Below are positions 1 to 8,474 of a DNA stretch of 64,000 nt, one piece after another. The notes under the pieces were generated by a model. That model searched no databases and was not told the origin of the DNA. It saw nothing but the letters and a program-made list of their open reading frames with translations. Where the stretch lies: contig MGWK01000046.1 in the NCBI GenBank assembly GCA_001800975.1, positions 1 to 64,000 of the forward strand, given 5' to 3'. The first letter of the stretch is position 1, and the number at the start of each line of letters is the position of its first letter. A program made the translations under genes and the position numbers. Origin of the DNA: Flavobacteria bacterium RIFCSPLOWO2_12_FULL_35_11 (lineage in GTDB: Bacteria; Bacteroidota; Bacteroidia; Flavobacteriales; Flavobacteriaceae).

Positions 1-137
1 ACTTCATCAAATAAATTGGCATTTTTTGTTGCTTCATAGGTTCTTAAAATAACCGTTTTTCCCGCCAAATCTTTCATTAGTTTCCCCGGAAATCGGCTTG
101 CTTCGAAGCGAGCAGGAATCATTGCTATTATTTTCAT
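1..137 (-). CDS. kdsB: 3-deoxy-manno-octulosonate cytidylyltransferase, 5' part only
   Basis: The minus strand reads [19 protein letters not shown] and continues to the window edge, so only about 45 N-terminal residues are present. The opening IPARxxxxRFPGK is the nucleotide-binding start of KdsB, which activates Kdo with CTP for lipopolysaccharide inner-core synthesis in the cytoplasm. The ATG (137-135) overlaps the TGA of the BrkB-like gene upstream of it in an ATGA arrangement, so the two genes are probably co-transcribed and translationally coupled. The rest of the gene lies outside the window. Confidence 0.85.
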   Translation of the reverse strand, partial: MKIIAMIPARFEASRFPGKLMKDLAGKTVILRTYEATKNANLFDE

Positions 138-1144
138 TTAAGGATGTCTTTTAATTCCTTTAATTCTTTTTCCTTTTCTATTAATTCCGCTTCTTTTAAT
201 TCTATTTCTAGCAATTCTTTTTCTTTTAAATAATTTCTTTTAAGTCGGTTGATGCTTGCATTTAACTCAAAACCCAACAACAATATGATGGCATTTAACC
301 ACACAAAAAGCATTAATACCAACAAGGTGCCGATAGATCCATAAAGTTTATTGTAGGTGGCAAATTTCAACACATAAAGGGCAAATAATTTGAACATTAA
401 GATTGTTAACAACGTAGTTAAGACAGATCCCGGCGTAAAAAAAGTGTTGTGTTTTATCTCTTTTGCGCCATATTTATACAATACTGATACCGAAAAAAAT
501 ATTAACACCACCAATAAAAAATACCTGCCTTTTTCAATCCAATACACATCGTTTTCAAGCCATCCGTGTGCCTTTAAATCGTTTATTCCTATCTCAAAGT
601 AAACATTAAATGCGACAACGCTGACTAAAATAACCGACAGCACGATTGCCAATAGCATGGAAATAAAATACTGACGTAAAATGCTGCGCATTTCCACCAC
701 ATGATACGAATATTCAAATCCGGCAAAAACAGCGCTGACACCGTTGGCCATTAAAAAAATCGAGGCTATAAACCCGAAAGAAAGCAATCCGCTATACTTA
801 TTATTTATAATATCGCGTATAACACTCTCAAAAGAACTGGCTGTGTTTGGAGGCAACAGACGTTCAATCATAAACAAAAAATCTTGTTGAAATCCTTCAA
901 TTGGCACATATGGAATTAGGGTAAGCATAAAAAGTAAAAATGGAAACAAGGCCATAAAAAAACTAAAGGCAATTCCGCCTGCACGCGATGTTAATGCACC
1001 TTTTATGATTCCAAGGGTATATATTTTAAAGACCTCATAAACCGACATGCCCAATAAACCTGGAATTTTAACATTTTTTCCAAATTTAACAATCCACTTT
1101 CGTGTTTTAATTTTATTTAATATTGCTTTTAGGTATTTCCTCAT
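134..1144 (-). CDS. YihY/BrkB family inner membrane protein
   Basis: A 336-residue integral membrane protein with about six hydrophobic segments, the first near residues 60-82. It has the family's typical pattern of a gap after the first helix and a late block of hydrophobic helices (about 240-295). The C-terminal 40 residues are almost entirely Lys, Glu and Leu and probably form a cytoplasmic coiled coil. The molecular function of the YihY/BrkB family is not settled (older names such as ribonuclease BN are wrong). It precedes kdsB with a 4-base stop/start overlap, which suggests an envelope-related operon. Confidence 0.85.
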   Translation of the reverse strand: MRKYLKAILNKIKTRKWIVKFGKNVKIPGLLGMSVYEVFKIYTLGIIKGALTSRAGGIAFSFFMALFPFLLFMLTLIPYVPIEGFQQDFLFMIERLLPPNTASSFESVIRDIINNKYSGLLSFGFIASIFLMANGVSAVFAGFEYSYHVVEMRSILRQYFISMLLAIVLSVILVSVVAFNVYFEIGINDLKAHGWLENDVYWIEKGRYFLLVVLIFFSVSVLYKYGAKEIKHNTFFTPGSVLTTLLTILMFKLFALYVLKFATYNKLYGSIGTLLVLMLFVWLNAIILLLGFELNASINRLKRNYLKEKELLEIELKEAELIEKEKELKELKDILK

Positions 1145-1209
1145 TTTTTTTAAATAGGTTCAAAGGCGTTTCTTTACGATTTACGATTTAAGATATCCGA
1201 TTTTAGAAT

Positions 1210-1256
1210 TTTTAATCCTATCCCCAACCCTTTCCAAAGGAAAGGGAGTTTGATTG
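1210..1256 (+). repeat. Dispersed repeat family A, short copy
   Basis: The block carries TCCTATCCCCAACCC followed by a perfect 8-bp hairpin (CCCTTTCC, loop AAA, GGAAAGGG, 1228-1246) and TTTGATT. The same order of words occurs at 20625-20752 and, inverted, at 32461-32600. It lies between nadC and the BrkB-like gene, outside any coding sequence. Confidence 0.75.
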
Positions 1257-1286
1257 GATAAAATATTTTAATAAATAACTTTTAAC

Positions 1287-1326
1287 TTTTAATTATCAAT
1301 TGACAACAGTTAATTGATAATTAAAA
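1287..1326 (-). terminator. Hairpin at the end of nadC
   Basis: Perfect 15-bp inverted repeat, TTTTAATTATCAATT (1287-1301) against AATTGATAATTAAAA (1312-1326), overlapping the nadC stop codon. It is AT-only apart from two pairs and lacks a clear long U-tract, so terminator function is plausible rather than shown. Confidence 0.4.
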
Positions 1327-2178
1327 TGCTTTCAAACTCAGATCCATATTGTAAACTGAATGCGTTAAAGCGCCTGAGGAAACATAATCAACACCGCATT
1401 CGGCATATTTTCTGACGCTTTCCAAATTAATGCCGCCAGAAGATTCTGTTTGACATTTGTCGCCAATTAACTGAACTGCCTTGCGGGTTTCCTCAAAATC
1501 AAAATTATCAATTAAAATTCTGTGTATGCCTTCATGTGCCAATATTTCCTTTATTTCTTCAAGGCTTCTGGCTTCAACAATAATTTTTAAATCTAAGTTA
1601 TTGACTTTTAAATAGTTTTTTGTTTTTTCAATGGCTTTTGAAACGCCGCCGGCAAAATCGATGTGGTTGTCCTTTAGCATAATCATATCATACAATGCAA
1701 ACCGATGATTTTCACCGCCTCCAATTTTAACCGCCCATTTTTCTATGGCCCTGATGCCCGGGGTAGTTTTTCTGGTGTCTAAAATTTTTGTTTTTGTTCC
1801 TTCCAGCAATTTCGCGAATTCTTTGGTTTTTGTGGCTATGGCGCTCATTCGCTGCATCACGTTCAAAACCAGACGTTCCGATTTTAAAATGGATTGCGAG
1901 CTTCCTTCAACAAAAAAAACCACATCGCCATATTTTACAGATTCTCCGTCGTTGATCAATGTTTCCACTTTTAAATCGGCATCCACATAACTAAAGATTC
2001 TCTTTGCCATTTCCACGCCAGCAATAATTCCGGCTTCCTTAACCAACAATTTTGCTTTCCCTTTTGCGTCTTTTGGTATACATGCCAAAGAGCTGTGATC
2101 GCCGTCGCCCACATCCTCTCTAATGGCATTGGAAATGATAATATCAAGTTCTTTTTCAAATTGCTGCTGTGAAATCAT
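1321..2178 (-). CDS. nadC: Nicotinate-nucleotide pyrophosphorylase (carboxylating)
   Basis: A 285-residue quinolinate phosphoribosyltransferase, which converts quinolinate and PRPP to nicotinate mononucleotide, CO2 and PPi in de novo NAD synthesis. Family signatures are visible: DTRKTTPGIR near residue 133, KIGGGENHR with MLKDNHI following, EARSLEE, and the C-terminal SSGGINLESVRKYA. Length matches the family. nadA and nadB are not in the window. A TAnnTTTG element lies at 2199-2206 just upstream. The divergent neighbour is rlmH. Confidence 0.95.
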   Translation of the reverse strand: MISQQQFEKELDIIISNAIREDVGDGDHSSLACIPKDAKGKAKLLVKEAGIIAGVEMAKRIFSYVDADLKVETLINDGESVKYGDVVFFVEGSSQSILKSERLVLNVMQRMSAIATKTKEFAKLLEGTKTKILDTRKTTPGIRAIEKWAVKIGGGENHRFALYDMIMLKDNHIDFAGGVSKAIEKTKNYLKVNNLDLKIIVEARSLEEIKEILAHEGIHRILIDNFDFEETRKAVQLIGDKCQTESSGGINLESVRKYAECGVDYVSSGALTHSVYNMDLSLKAF

Positions 2179-2198
2179 GGGATTTATCTATTATCAAA

Positions 2199-2206
2199 CA
2201 AAAATA
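2199..2206 (-). promoter_or_regulatory. Bacteroidota -7 promoter element, nadC
   Basis: TATTTTTG on the minus strand, 21 bases before the nadC ATG. It matches TAnnTTTG, the -7 element of the primary sigma factor in Bacteroidota. No good -33 TTG partner was noted. Confidence 0.5.
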
Positions 2207-2344
2207 ACTTTTTTATTTTCAAAAAATTCATCTTTAATTCTTTTTATATTTACCGAATGAAACAAGCATTGCAAATTTTGACACACAAAGTAATGAATAA
2301 TAGCGAACTGCATCTGTTACTGCTGAAAAATAAAATTTAAACAG

Positions 2345-2818
2345 ATGAAAATTAAACTGTTGGCCATTGGCAAAACCGATGATAAAAATTTACATACCTT
2401 AATTGAAGCTTATCAAAACAGACTAAAGCATTATGTCAATTTTGACATTGAGCTTATTGCTGATATCAAGAATGTTAAAAACCTAACCGATGCGCAGCAA
2501 AAGGAAAAGGAAGGCGAACTCATTTTAAAAAAATTAACGGCAACAGACGTATTAATTTTGTTGGATGAAAAAGGAACCGCATTCAGTTCTGTCACTTTTT
2601 CTGAATACCTTCAAAAAAAAATGAATGCCGGCGTTAAACAATTGGTGTTGGTTATTGGCGGTCCATACGGATTTTCAGAAGCCGTTTACAAACAGGCGCA
2701 AGGGAAAATATCCCTGTCGAAAATGACCTTTTCGCACCAGATGATTCGGTTGTTTGTTGTTGAACAATTGTATAGGGCTTACACTATTTTAAAAAATGAA
2801 CCGTATCACCATGAATAA
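2345..2818 (+). CDS. rlmH: 23S rRNA (pseudouridine1915-N3)-methyltransferase RlmH
   Basis: A 157-residue SPOUT methyltransferase that methylates pseudouridine 1915 in helix 69 of 23S rRNA, using S-adenosylmethionine. The knotted cofactor-binding region is seen as [10 protein letters not shown] (about 101-110), and the usual C-terminus [10 protein letters not shown]...EQLYRAYTI...PYHHE is intact. Length is typical. It overlaps the start of rdgB by 8 bases, so the two are coupled. Confidence 0.95.
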   Translation: MKIKLLAIGKTDDKNLHTLIEAYQNRLKHYVNFDIELIADIKNVKNLTDAQQKEKEGELILKKLTATDVLILLDEKGTAFSSVTFSEYLQKKMNAGVKQLVLVIGGPYGFSEAVYKQAQGKISLSKMTFSHQMIRLFVVEQLYRAYTILKNEPYHHE

Positions 2819-3398
2819 ATTAAAACTGGTTTTTGCCACAAATAATAAACACAAACTCGAAGAAGTTCAGGCGATGCTCACCAATTTCGAAATTGTTAGC
2901 TTGGCAGATATCAATTGTTTTGAGGATATTCCTGAAACTGCCGATACTTTGGAAGGAAACGCCATTTTAAAGGCAAATTTTATTACTGAAAAATATGGAT
3001 TGGATTGTTTTGCTGATGATACCGGACTGGAAGTTGAAGCTTTAAATAAGGAACCGGGCGTTTATTCGGCCCGTTATGCAGGAGAAAACAACAATGCTGA
3101 AGCGAACATGAATAAATTATTGAAGAATCTTGAAAACACTCAAAACCGGAAAGCGCAATTTAAGACCGCAATCGCCTTAAATATTCAAGGAAAACAGTTT
3201 ATATTTGAAGGTGTTTGCAAAGGCACCATTTTAACAGAAAAACGGGGAGACAGCGGTTTTGGCTACGACCCTATTTTTATGCCTGACGGCTTTAACCGCT
3301 CATTTGCCGAAATGAATTTGGCTGAAAAAGGCAACATTAGCCATCGCGGAAAAGCAGTAGAAAAATTAGTTACATTTTTAAAAGAGCATCATTGGTAA
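2811..3398 (+). CDS. rdgB: Non-canonical purine NTP pyrophosphatase (RdgB/HAM1)
   Basis: Hydrolyses dITP, ITP and XTP to monophosphates, keeping deaminated purines out of nucleic acids. Start chosen at the ATG at 2811, which gives the family opening [18 protein letters not shown]; an in-frame ATG 15 bases upstream adds five non-conserved residues. Motifs: [34 protein letters not shown] and the C-terminal ISHRGKAV. It overlaps rlmH upstream and the permease gene downstream (TTG at 3392), so all are one transcription unit. Confidence 0.95.
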   Translation: MNKLKLVFATNNKHKLEEVQAMLTNFEIVSLADINCFEDIPETADTLEGNAILKANFITEKYGLDCFADDTGLEVEALNKEPGVYSARYAGENNNAEANMNKLLKNLENTQNRKAQFKTAIALNIQGKQFIFEGVCKGTILTEKRGDSGFGYDPIFMPDGFNRSFAEMNLAEKGNISHRGKAVEKLVTFLKEHHW

Positions 3399-4426
3399 AT
3401 CCGATTAAATCATATAGAAACACGTTTATTATTTTGGTGGCTGCCCTCCTGCTTATTTTTATCATGAACATAAGTTTGGGTTCGGTTTATATTCCCTTAA
3501 AACAATTGTTTCTGGCTTTTATGGATGGTGACGTTGAAAAAGAATCGTGGAAATCCATCGCGATTAATTACAGGTTGCCAAAGGCAATTACGGCAATTAT
3601 CGTTGGATCTGGATTATCGATTAGCGGATTGTTGATGCAAACCCTGTTCAGGAATCCGTTAGCCGGTCCCTATGTTTTGGGCATAAGTTCGGGCGCCAGT
3701 TTGGGCGTTGCCATATTGATATTGGGCGCCTCATTTTTTGGCGGAACGATAGCCGGTTTTGCATTTAGCAGTTGGGGACATGCCATTGCGGCAAGCATCG
3801 GCGCTTTTTTGGTGCTTTCGGCTGTGATGATGGCGGCCATAAAAGTGAGAAACACCATGTCTATCTTAATTATCGGATTGATGTTTGGGAGTTTAACCGC
3901 CTCCGTGATTAGCGTGTTGGCCTATTTCAGCAGCGCAAACCAATTACAGCAGTATTTATTCTGGAGTTTTGGCAGTCTGGGAAACTTAAGCTGGAATGAA
4001 ATTTTAACCCTTTTAATCATTTTTTTAATTGGAATCACCTTCGTAATATTCATTATAAAACCATTAAACAGTTTGCTTTTAGGAGAAAATTATGCAAAAA
4101 GCATGGGCGTTAACGTGAAAAGAACCCGAAATATAACATTAATTTCAACAAGCATATTAACCGGTGCAATTACAGCTTTTTCAGGGCCTATTGCTTTTAT
4201 CGGTCTGGCAGTTCCTCATTTAACAAAACTGCTTTTCAGCACTTCCAACCATAAAATATTGGTTCCCGCAGTTGCCATAAGCGGCGCCATCATTATGCTG
4301 ATTTGCGACAGCATTGCCCAATTGCCAACCAGCGAATATACCCTGCCCATTAACGCAATAACTTCGTTATTTGGTGCGCCCATAATTATCTGGTTGCTGG
4401 TCAGAAAACGAAAAATAACTTATTAA
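3392..4426 (+). CDS. FecCD-family ABC transporter permease (iron-siderophore/cobalamin type)
   Basis: A 344-residue permease with about nine to ten membrane helices. FecCD/BtuC features include [37 protein letters not shown] and the coupling motif [13 protein letters not shown]. It would move a metal chelate or vitamin B12 across the inner membrane together with the ATPase downstream. The start is a TTG overlapping the rdgB stop; the next Met lies inside the first membrane helix, so TTG is preferred. No periplasmic binding protein or TonB receptor lies nearby, so the substrate cannot be stated. Confidence 0.9.
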   Translation: MVNPIKSYRNTFIILVAALLLIFIMNISLGSVYIPLKQLFLAFMDGDVEKESWKSIAINYRLPKAITAIIVGSGLSISGLLMQTLFRNPLAGPYVLGISSGASLGVAILILGASFFGGTIAGFAFSSWGHAIAASIGAFLVLSAVMMAAIKVRNTMSILIIGLMFGSLTASVISVLAYFSSANQLQQYLFWSFGSLGNLSWNEILTLLIIFLIGITFVIFIIKPLNSLLLGENYAKSMGVNVKRTRNITLISTSILTGAITAFSGPIAFIGLAVPHLTKLLFSTSNHKILVPAVAISGAIIMLICDSIAQLPTSEYTLPINAITSLFGAPIIIWLLVRKRKITY

Positions 4427-5224
4427 GTGGATTTAAAAAACCAACATATCATTAAAACTACCAATTTAAGCATAGGGTACACTTCCAAAAAGAACGTGAA
4501 CACCATTGCCTCCGGCTTAAACATTGAACTGGGCAAAGGTAAATTGGTGTGTTTGTTAGGAAAAAACGGCATTGGGAAATCTACATTGTTAAGAACTTTA
4601 ACCAAAGTTCAACCTGCATTAAGCGGTGAAATTTTCATCAATAATAACAATTTAAAAACTTTAAACAGCGTTGATTTGGCTAAATCACTCAGTTTGGTTT
4701 TAACCGAGCATTTGCCCGAAAGCAATTTATCGGTTTATGAGTTGGTGGCTTTAGGCCGGCAGCCTTATACAAATTGGGTTGGCAATTTATCCGAAACGGA
4801 TTTAAAATTTATCGACAGCGCTTTAGAACAAACCAACACCAAACATTTAATCAACTCAAAATACTACGAATTAAGCGACGGACAACTTCAAAAAGTGTTA
4901 ATTGCCAGAGCATTGGCCCAAAATACCGATATCATTATTTTAGATGAGCCTACGGCGCATTTAGACATTCACCATACCATTGAAACGCTGGCCTTGTTAA
5001 AAAAATTAGCCGCAACGTGTAACAAAACCATCATCGTTTCTACCCATGAAATAAATTTGGCTTTGCAGCTTGCTGACATATTGTGGCTGATGACACCGTC
5101 AAACTTTATGGCGGACACTACCGAAAATTTAATAGAAAACGATAGCCTGGACCAACTTTTTGAATCAGATTTGATAAGCTTTAACAAAACTTTAAAACAG
5201 TTTACGCTCTCTAATTCCTACTAA
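4427..5224 (+). CDS. ABC transporter ATP-binding protein (FecE/BtuD type)
   Basis: A 265-residue ATPase partner of the upstream FecCD permease. Walker A is GKNGIGKST (45-53), the signature is LSDGQLQKV, Walker B is IIILDEPTAHLD, and the switch His is in VSTHE. The GTG start directly follows the permease TAA, so the two are translationally coupled. The most likely role is energising uptake of a siderophore, haem or corrinoid; the sequence does not decide which. Confidence 0.92.
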   Translation: MDLKNQHIIKTTNLSIGYTSKKNVNTIASGLNIELGKGKLVCLLGKNGIGKSTLLRTLTKVQPALSGEIFINNNNLKTLNSVDLAKSLSLVLTEHLPESNLSVYELVALGRQPYTNWVGNLSETDLKFIDSALEQTNTKHLINSKYYELSDGQLQKVLIARALAQNTDIIILDEPTAHLDIHHTIETLALLKKLAATCNKTIIVSTHEINLALQLADILWLMTPSNFMADTTENLIENDSLDQLFESDLISFNKTLKQFTLSNSY

Positions 5225-5238
5225 TTTTGATATATTTG
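5222..5238 (+). promoter_or_regulatory. Two adjacent -7 elements before the M28 peptidase
   Basis: TAATTTTG (5222-5229) and TATATTTG (5231-5238) both match TAnnTTTG, 21-30 bases before the ATG. This suggests the peptidase has its own promoter rather than depending on the transporter operon. Confidence 0.5.
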
Positions 5239-5259
5239 AGAAGTTTATAAAATCATAAA

Positions 5260-6285
5260 ATGGGAAAAAATTATTTTATCTTCATATTTATAAGCCTATT
5301 GAGTTCTGGCTTTAACAATACTGTTGTCGCCCAGGCAGCGGAAAATGTTGAAATTACCGGGAAATTCGCGCAAAAATTTGCTGCCGGAATTACAGAATCC
5401 GATTTGAAAACACATTTATATACAATTGCTTCCGATGAATTTGAAGGAAGAAACACAGGTGAATCCGGACAAAAATTGGCTGCAGCATATATTAAAGATT
5501 TTTACCTAGCAAGAAATATCGCATCGCCTTTGGGCGGAAATAATTATTTTCAAACAATTTCTGCGGAACATATGCAACGAAATTTAAAACCATCCGAAAA
5601 TGTGGTAGCCTTTATTAAAGGTTCAGAAAAACCGGATGAAATTGTGGTGATTTCAGCACATTATGACCATCTAGGAATGAATGAGGATGGTGATGTCTAT
5701 AACGGCGCCGATGATGATGGTTCAGGAACTGTGGCTGTGATGGCGATTGCCGAGGCTTTTCAGAAAGCGGTTGAAAATGGAAACGGACCAAAACGCTCGA
5801 TTTTATTTTTACATGTAACCGGCGAAGAAAAAGGACTGCTTGGTTCTAAATATTATGTGAATTTTCCTATTTTTCCGCTAGCAAATACCGTTTCAAATTT
5901 GAATATTGATATGATTGGCCGCTCGGATGAAGCCCATGAAAACGATCCAAACTATGTTTATTTAATTGGTTCCGACAAGCTAAGCAAGGAATTGCACAAT
6001 TTATCCGAAGAAATGAATCACAAATTCACCAAATTAGATTTAGACTACACCTATAATCTGGACAGCGATCCAAATCGTTTTTATTACCGATCAGACCATT
6101 ATAATTTTGCAAAAAATAACATTCCTGTCATTTTCTATTTCAACGGAACCCACGAAAATTATCACCGCATAAGCGATACACCCGATAAAATTAATTATGA
6201 ATTATTGGCAAAAAGAACCCAATTGGTATTTTATACCGCCTGGGAAATAGCCAATAGGGAAAACCGTATTACCGTTGATAAATAG
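5260..6285 (+). CDS. Secreted M28-family zinc aminopeptidase
   Basis: A 341-residue protein with an N-terminal signal peptide (hydrophobic 5-17, cleavage likely near AQA at 25-27). The M28 catalytic domain shows the zinc ligands and catalytic residues in order: HYDHLG, NGADDDGSG, GEEKGLLGS, NIDMIGR and the late His in NGTHENYHRISDTPDKI. It should act in the periplasm or outside the cell, removing N-terminal residues from peptides. It lacks a T9SS C-terminal domain. It follows the ABC transporter genes after 35 bases but has its own promoter-like elements. Confidence 0.9.
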   Translation: MGKNYFIFIFISLLSSGFNNTVVAQAAENVEITGKFAQKFAAGITESDLKTHLYTIASDEFEGRNTGESGQKLAAAYIKDFYLARNIASPLGGNNYFQTISAEHMQRNLKPSENVVAFIKGSEKPDEIVVISAHYDHLGMNEDGDVYNGADDDGSGTVAVMAIAEAFQKAVENGNGPKRSILFLHVTGEEKGLLGSKYYVNFPIFPLANTVSNLNIDMIGRSDEAHENDPNYVYLIGSDKLSKELHNLSEEMNHKFTKLDLDYTYNLDSDPNRFYYRSDHYNFAKNNIPVIFYFNGTHENYHRISDTPDKINYELLAKRTQLVFYTAWEIANRENRITVDK

Positions 6286-6636
6286 CTAGTTGTTCACTTC
6301 TACTGCGCTCAGGGTAAAGGTTGTTGGTTGTTAGTTTTGAGTGTTTAATATAACGAGTAAACAGTTCAACAATTAGACGATTTGTCACCCTGAGGTATAA
6401 TTTTTATTCTAAAAAAAGCAATATAAAATGAAGTTAACTTTGTATAAAATCTGAATTAGAATTAGGCAGTGTGGCAGTAGCATAACTAGTGTAAATTACC
6501 TGATCCTGAGCTTTGTTTCAAAGTATTATAGTAAGCAATATTGGTGAGTTCAATAATGATGAATTTCCCCCATGGTGGCAATATCTTTTCACATAATATA
6601 CTTTGAGCCTATTTCTATTTCATTAAATCATAAGCA
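6286..6636 (+). other. Gene-free gap before the IS110 remnant
   Basis: No coding sequence was recognised. The left part holds two facing fragments of a dispersed repeat, GCTCAGGGT near 6308 and ACCCTGAG near 6388, which could pair over 8 bases. The right part (about 6400-6636) is AT-rich and may be the non-coding left end of the IS110 element; no terminal repeats are visible, as expected for that family. Confidence 0.4.
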
Positions 6637-7797
6637 ATGAGTAGTTTAGAAAAAAATCATTAAAAATTGTGCAGACATCAATATTGGAAGCGAAAAAGTA
6701 TTTGTTGCCATTGAAGGAGAGGAAGCAAGGAGTTTTAGAACCTTTACGAGAAGTTACAAAGAGTTGGGTGTTTATATGCAGGAATATGGAATAACTCATG
6801 TAGCAATGGGTTTTGATGTTTATTTAGTTAATCCAGCAGACAGTAAAAACTTGCCCAGCAGAAAAACGGATGTGCAAGATTGTCAATGGATACAACAGTT
6901 ATTCAGTTATGGTTTATTAAGAAAAAGTTTTGTTCCTGAGAATATTGTTCGAAAGTTGAGAGTTTATACTCGTATGCGTGAAGATAAATTGCAAATGGCA
7001 TCTTCCCATATACTTCATATGCAAAAGGCATTGGTACAAATGAATATTCGACTTCCGGAAGTTTTGTCACAAACACACGGAGCAAGCGGAATGGCAATGA
7101 TAGAAGCTATTTTAGAAGAAGAAAGAGACGCCCAAGTTTTATTGAACTATTGCACAACAGATTTAAGAAAAAGAAAGGGAGCAGATATTTTATTGGCTTT
7201 GGAAGGTAATTATAAAGTGGAATATATTTTTGAACTTCAACAAGCATATGATGGCTATATGTTTTATTTAAACCAAGTCCAACTATGTGATAAAGAGACC
7301 TAAAAAATATTAATTGAATTTAAGAATAAATCTAATAATGATTATAAAGACGATAATAGAATAAAACCGATACGACATAACAAACCAGATATAAAAAACT
7401 TGCATGATTTATTAATGGGGATTCATGGCGCAAATCCAACCGTTCTACCCGGTTTGACCGATTATAGTCTTATGCGATTAACGGCAGAACTTGGCAACAA
7501 TATAGAACAATGGCCAAATATGTTAAGGCTTTTATATCTTGGTTAGGATTGACTCCTGGGAAGAATCAATCAGGCAAGATGAATAAAAGAAGTAAGAAAA
7601 AAGCAATGACACGATCTGGTCAAATATTTAAACAAGCCGCCCAAAGTTTATTAGTCAGCAAACAACCAAGCTTGGGAGCTTTTGCAAGAAAATTAGCGGA
7701 TCTCTGTTACAAAACATTTAACAATGGAATGCAATATGTGGAAAAGGAGTATAAATATATTTACAAAAACAAAAGGAACAACAAATTAGATTTCTAA
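6637..7797 (+). pseudogene. IS110-family transposase, degraded
   Basis: Reading across frames gives an IS110-type transposase: MSSLEK, then NIGSEKVFVAIEGEEARSF, THVAM, GFDVYLVNPADSKNLPSRKTDVQD, and the C-terminal transposase-20 part with HDLLMGIHGANPTVLPGLTDYS, FISWLGLTPGKNQSGKM and NGMQYVEKEYKY. It is broken by a frameshift in the A-run at 6650-6656, a stop at 7301-7303 and another frameshift near 7510. From my knowledge of the family, two in-frame deletions are likely: the EATGVYW-containing segment is missing after THVAM, and a stretch is missing after GAFARKL. The first catalytic Asp (usual DIG) reads Asn at 6680-6682. It cannot encode an active enzyme. Confidence 0.9.
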
Positions 7798-7892
7798 CAA
7801 AAAAAACAATTGAGCTAAATATACAACTTATTGATATTAAGTGATATATATATATAAACGTCAATGGTAGCCGAGCTGAAAGGAAACAATAA

Positions 7893-8390
7893 TTAAAGTG
7901 GCAATTTCTTTTTCAGGGCTTCGACAATATTATAAACTGCCGGGCAAATCTCAGTGTTTTTCATCGTTAAATTGGTGAGCTGGATAAATTTTCGTCGGTT
8001 GGTGTGCGGATATTCATTGCAGGCTTTTGGGCGCACATCATAAATGGTGCACCTATTGTCGTTTAAATCCAAAAAGGAACAGGGGGAAGTTTTTAACACA
8101 TAAAAATCATCGGGATCCCTTTCCAAATAGGTCGAAATAAAAAAATGCTCCTTCATTTTCACATACTTGGCAATGCGCTGAATGTCCTTCTCCGTAAAAA
8201 TAGGGCTGGTGGTTTTACAGCAATTCCCGCAGGTTAAGCAATCTGTTCGCTTAAACTCACTGACATGCAATTCCTGCACCACAAAATCCAAATTGTTAGG
8301 CGTGCGCTTTTTCAATTTTTCGAAATACTTTTTGGTTTCCTGGTATTTTTCTTTCGCCAAACCCGGCAATTCTTTTAAAAACGCTTCCAT
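7893..8390 (-). CDS. YkgJ-family cysteine cluster protein
   Basis: A 165-residue protein of the YkgJ/CxxCxxCC family. Metal-binding cysteines are in DCLTCGNCCKT (about 55-65) and in SPCSFLD, NRCTIYDVRPKACNEYP. The family is predicted to bind an iron-sulfur cluster or zinc, and its biochemical role is unknown. The N-terminal 40 residues are a charged helix (KEKYQETKKYFEKLKKR). It faces away from argS, and the two genes share an 84-base region with back-to-back promoter elements. Confidence 0.85.
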   Translation of the reverse strand: MEAFLKELPGLAKEKYQETKKYFEKLKKRTPNNLDFVVQELHVSEFKRTDCLTCGNCCKTTSPIFTEKDIQRIAKYVKMKEHFFISTYLERDPDDFYVLKTSPCSFLDLNDNRCTIYDVRPKACNEYPHTNRRKFIQLTNLTMKNTEICPAVYNIVEALKKKLPL

Positions 8391-8406
8391 CTATTTAATT
8401 TATTGG

Positions 8407-8414
8407 CAAAAATA
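8407..8414 (-). promoter_or_regulatory. -7 promoter element, ykgJ-like gene
   Basis: TATTTTTG on the minus strand, 16 bases before the ATG at 8390. Matches TAnnTTTG. Confidence 0.5.
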
Positions 8415-8439
8415 CAATTTAAACTTTTAAAAATTATCG

Positions 8440-8447
8440 TACTTTTG
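8440..8447 (+). promoter_or_regulatory. -7 promoter element, argS
   Basis: TACTTTTG matches TAnnTTTG and lies 27 bases before the argS ATG at 8475. It sits inside a longer open frame beginning at 8403, which argues against any start upstream of 8475. Confidence 0.6.
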
Positions 8448-8474
8448 CTCCTTAACAGATTTCAGCAAAAAAAG

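Noticed and set aside
2257-2340. A 27-codon open frame (MKQALQILTHKVMNNSELHL...) before rlmH
   Set aside because: No recognisable ribosome binding site, no family and short length; a frame of this size is expected by chance in AT-rich sequence.
3392-4426. A cobalamin or FMN riboswitch before the FecCD permease
   Set aside because: There is no leader; the permease start overlaps rdgB.
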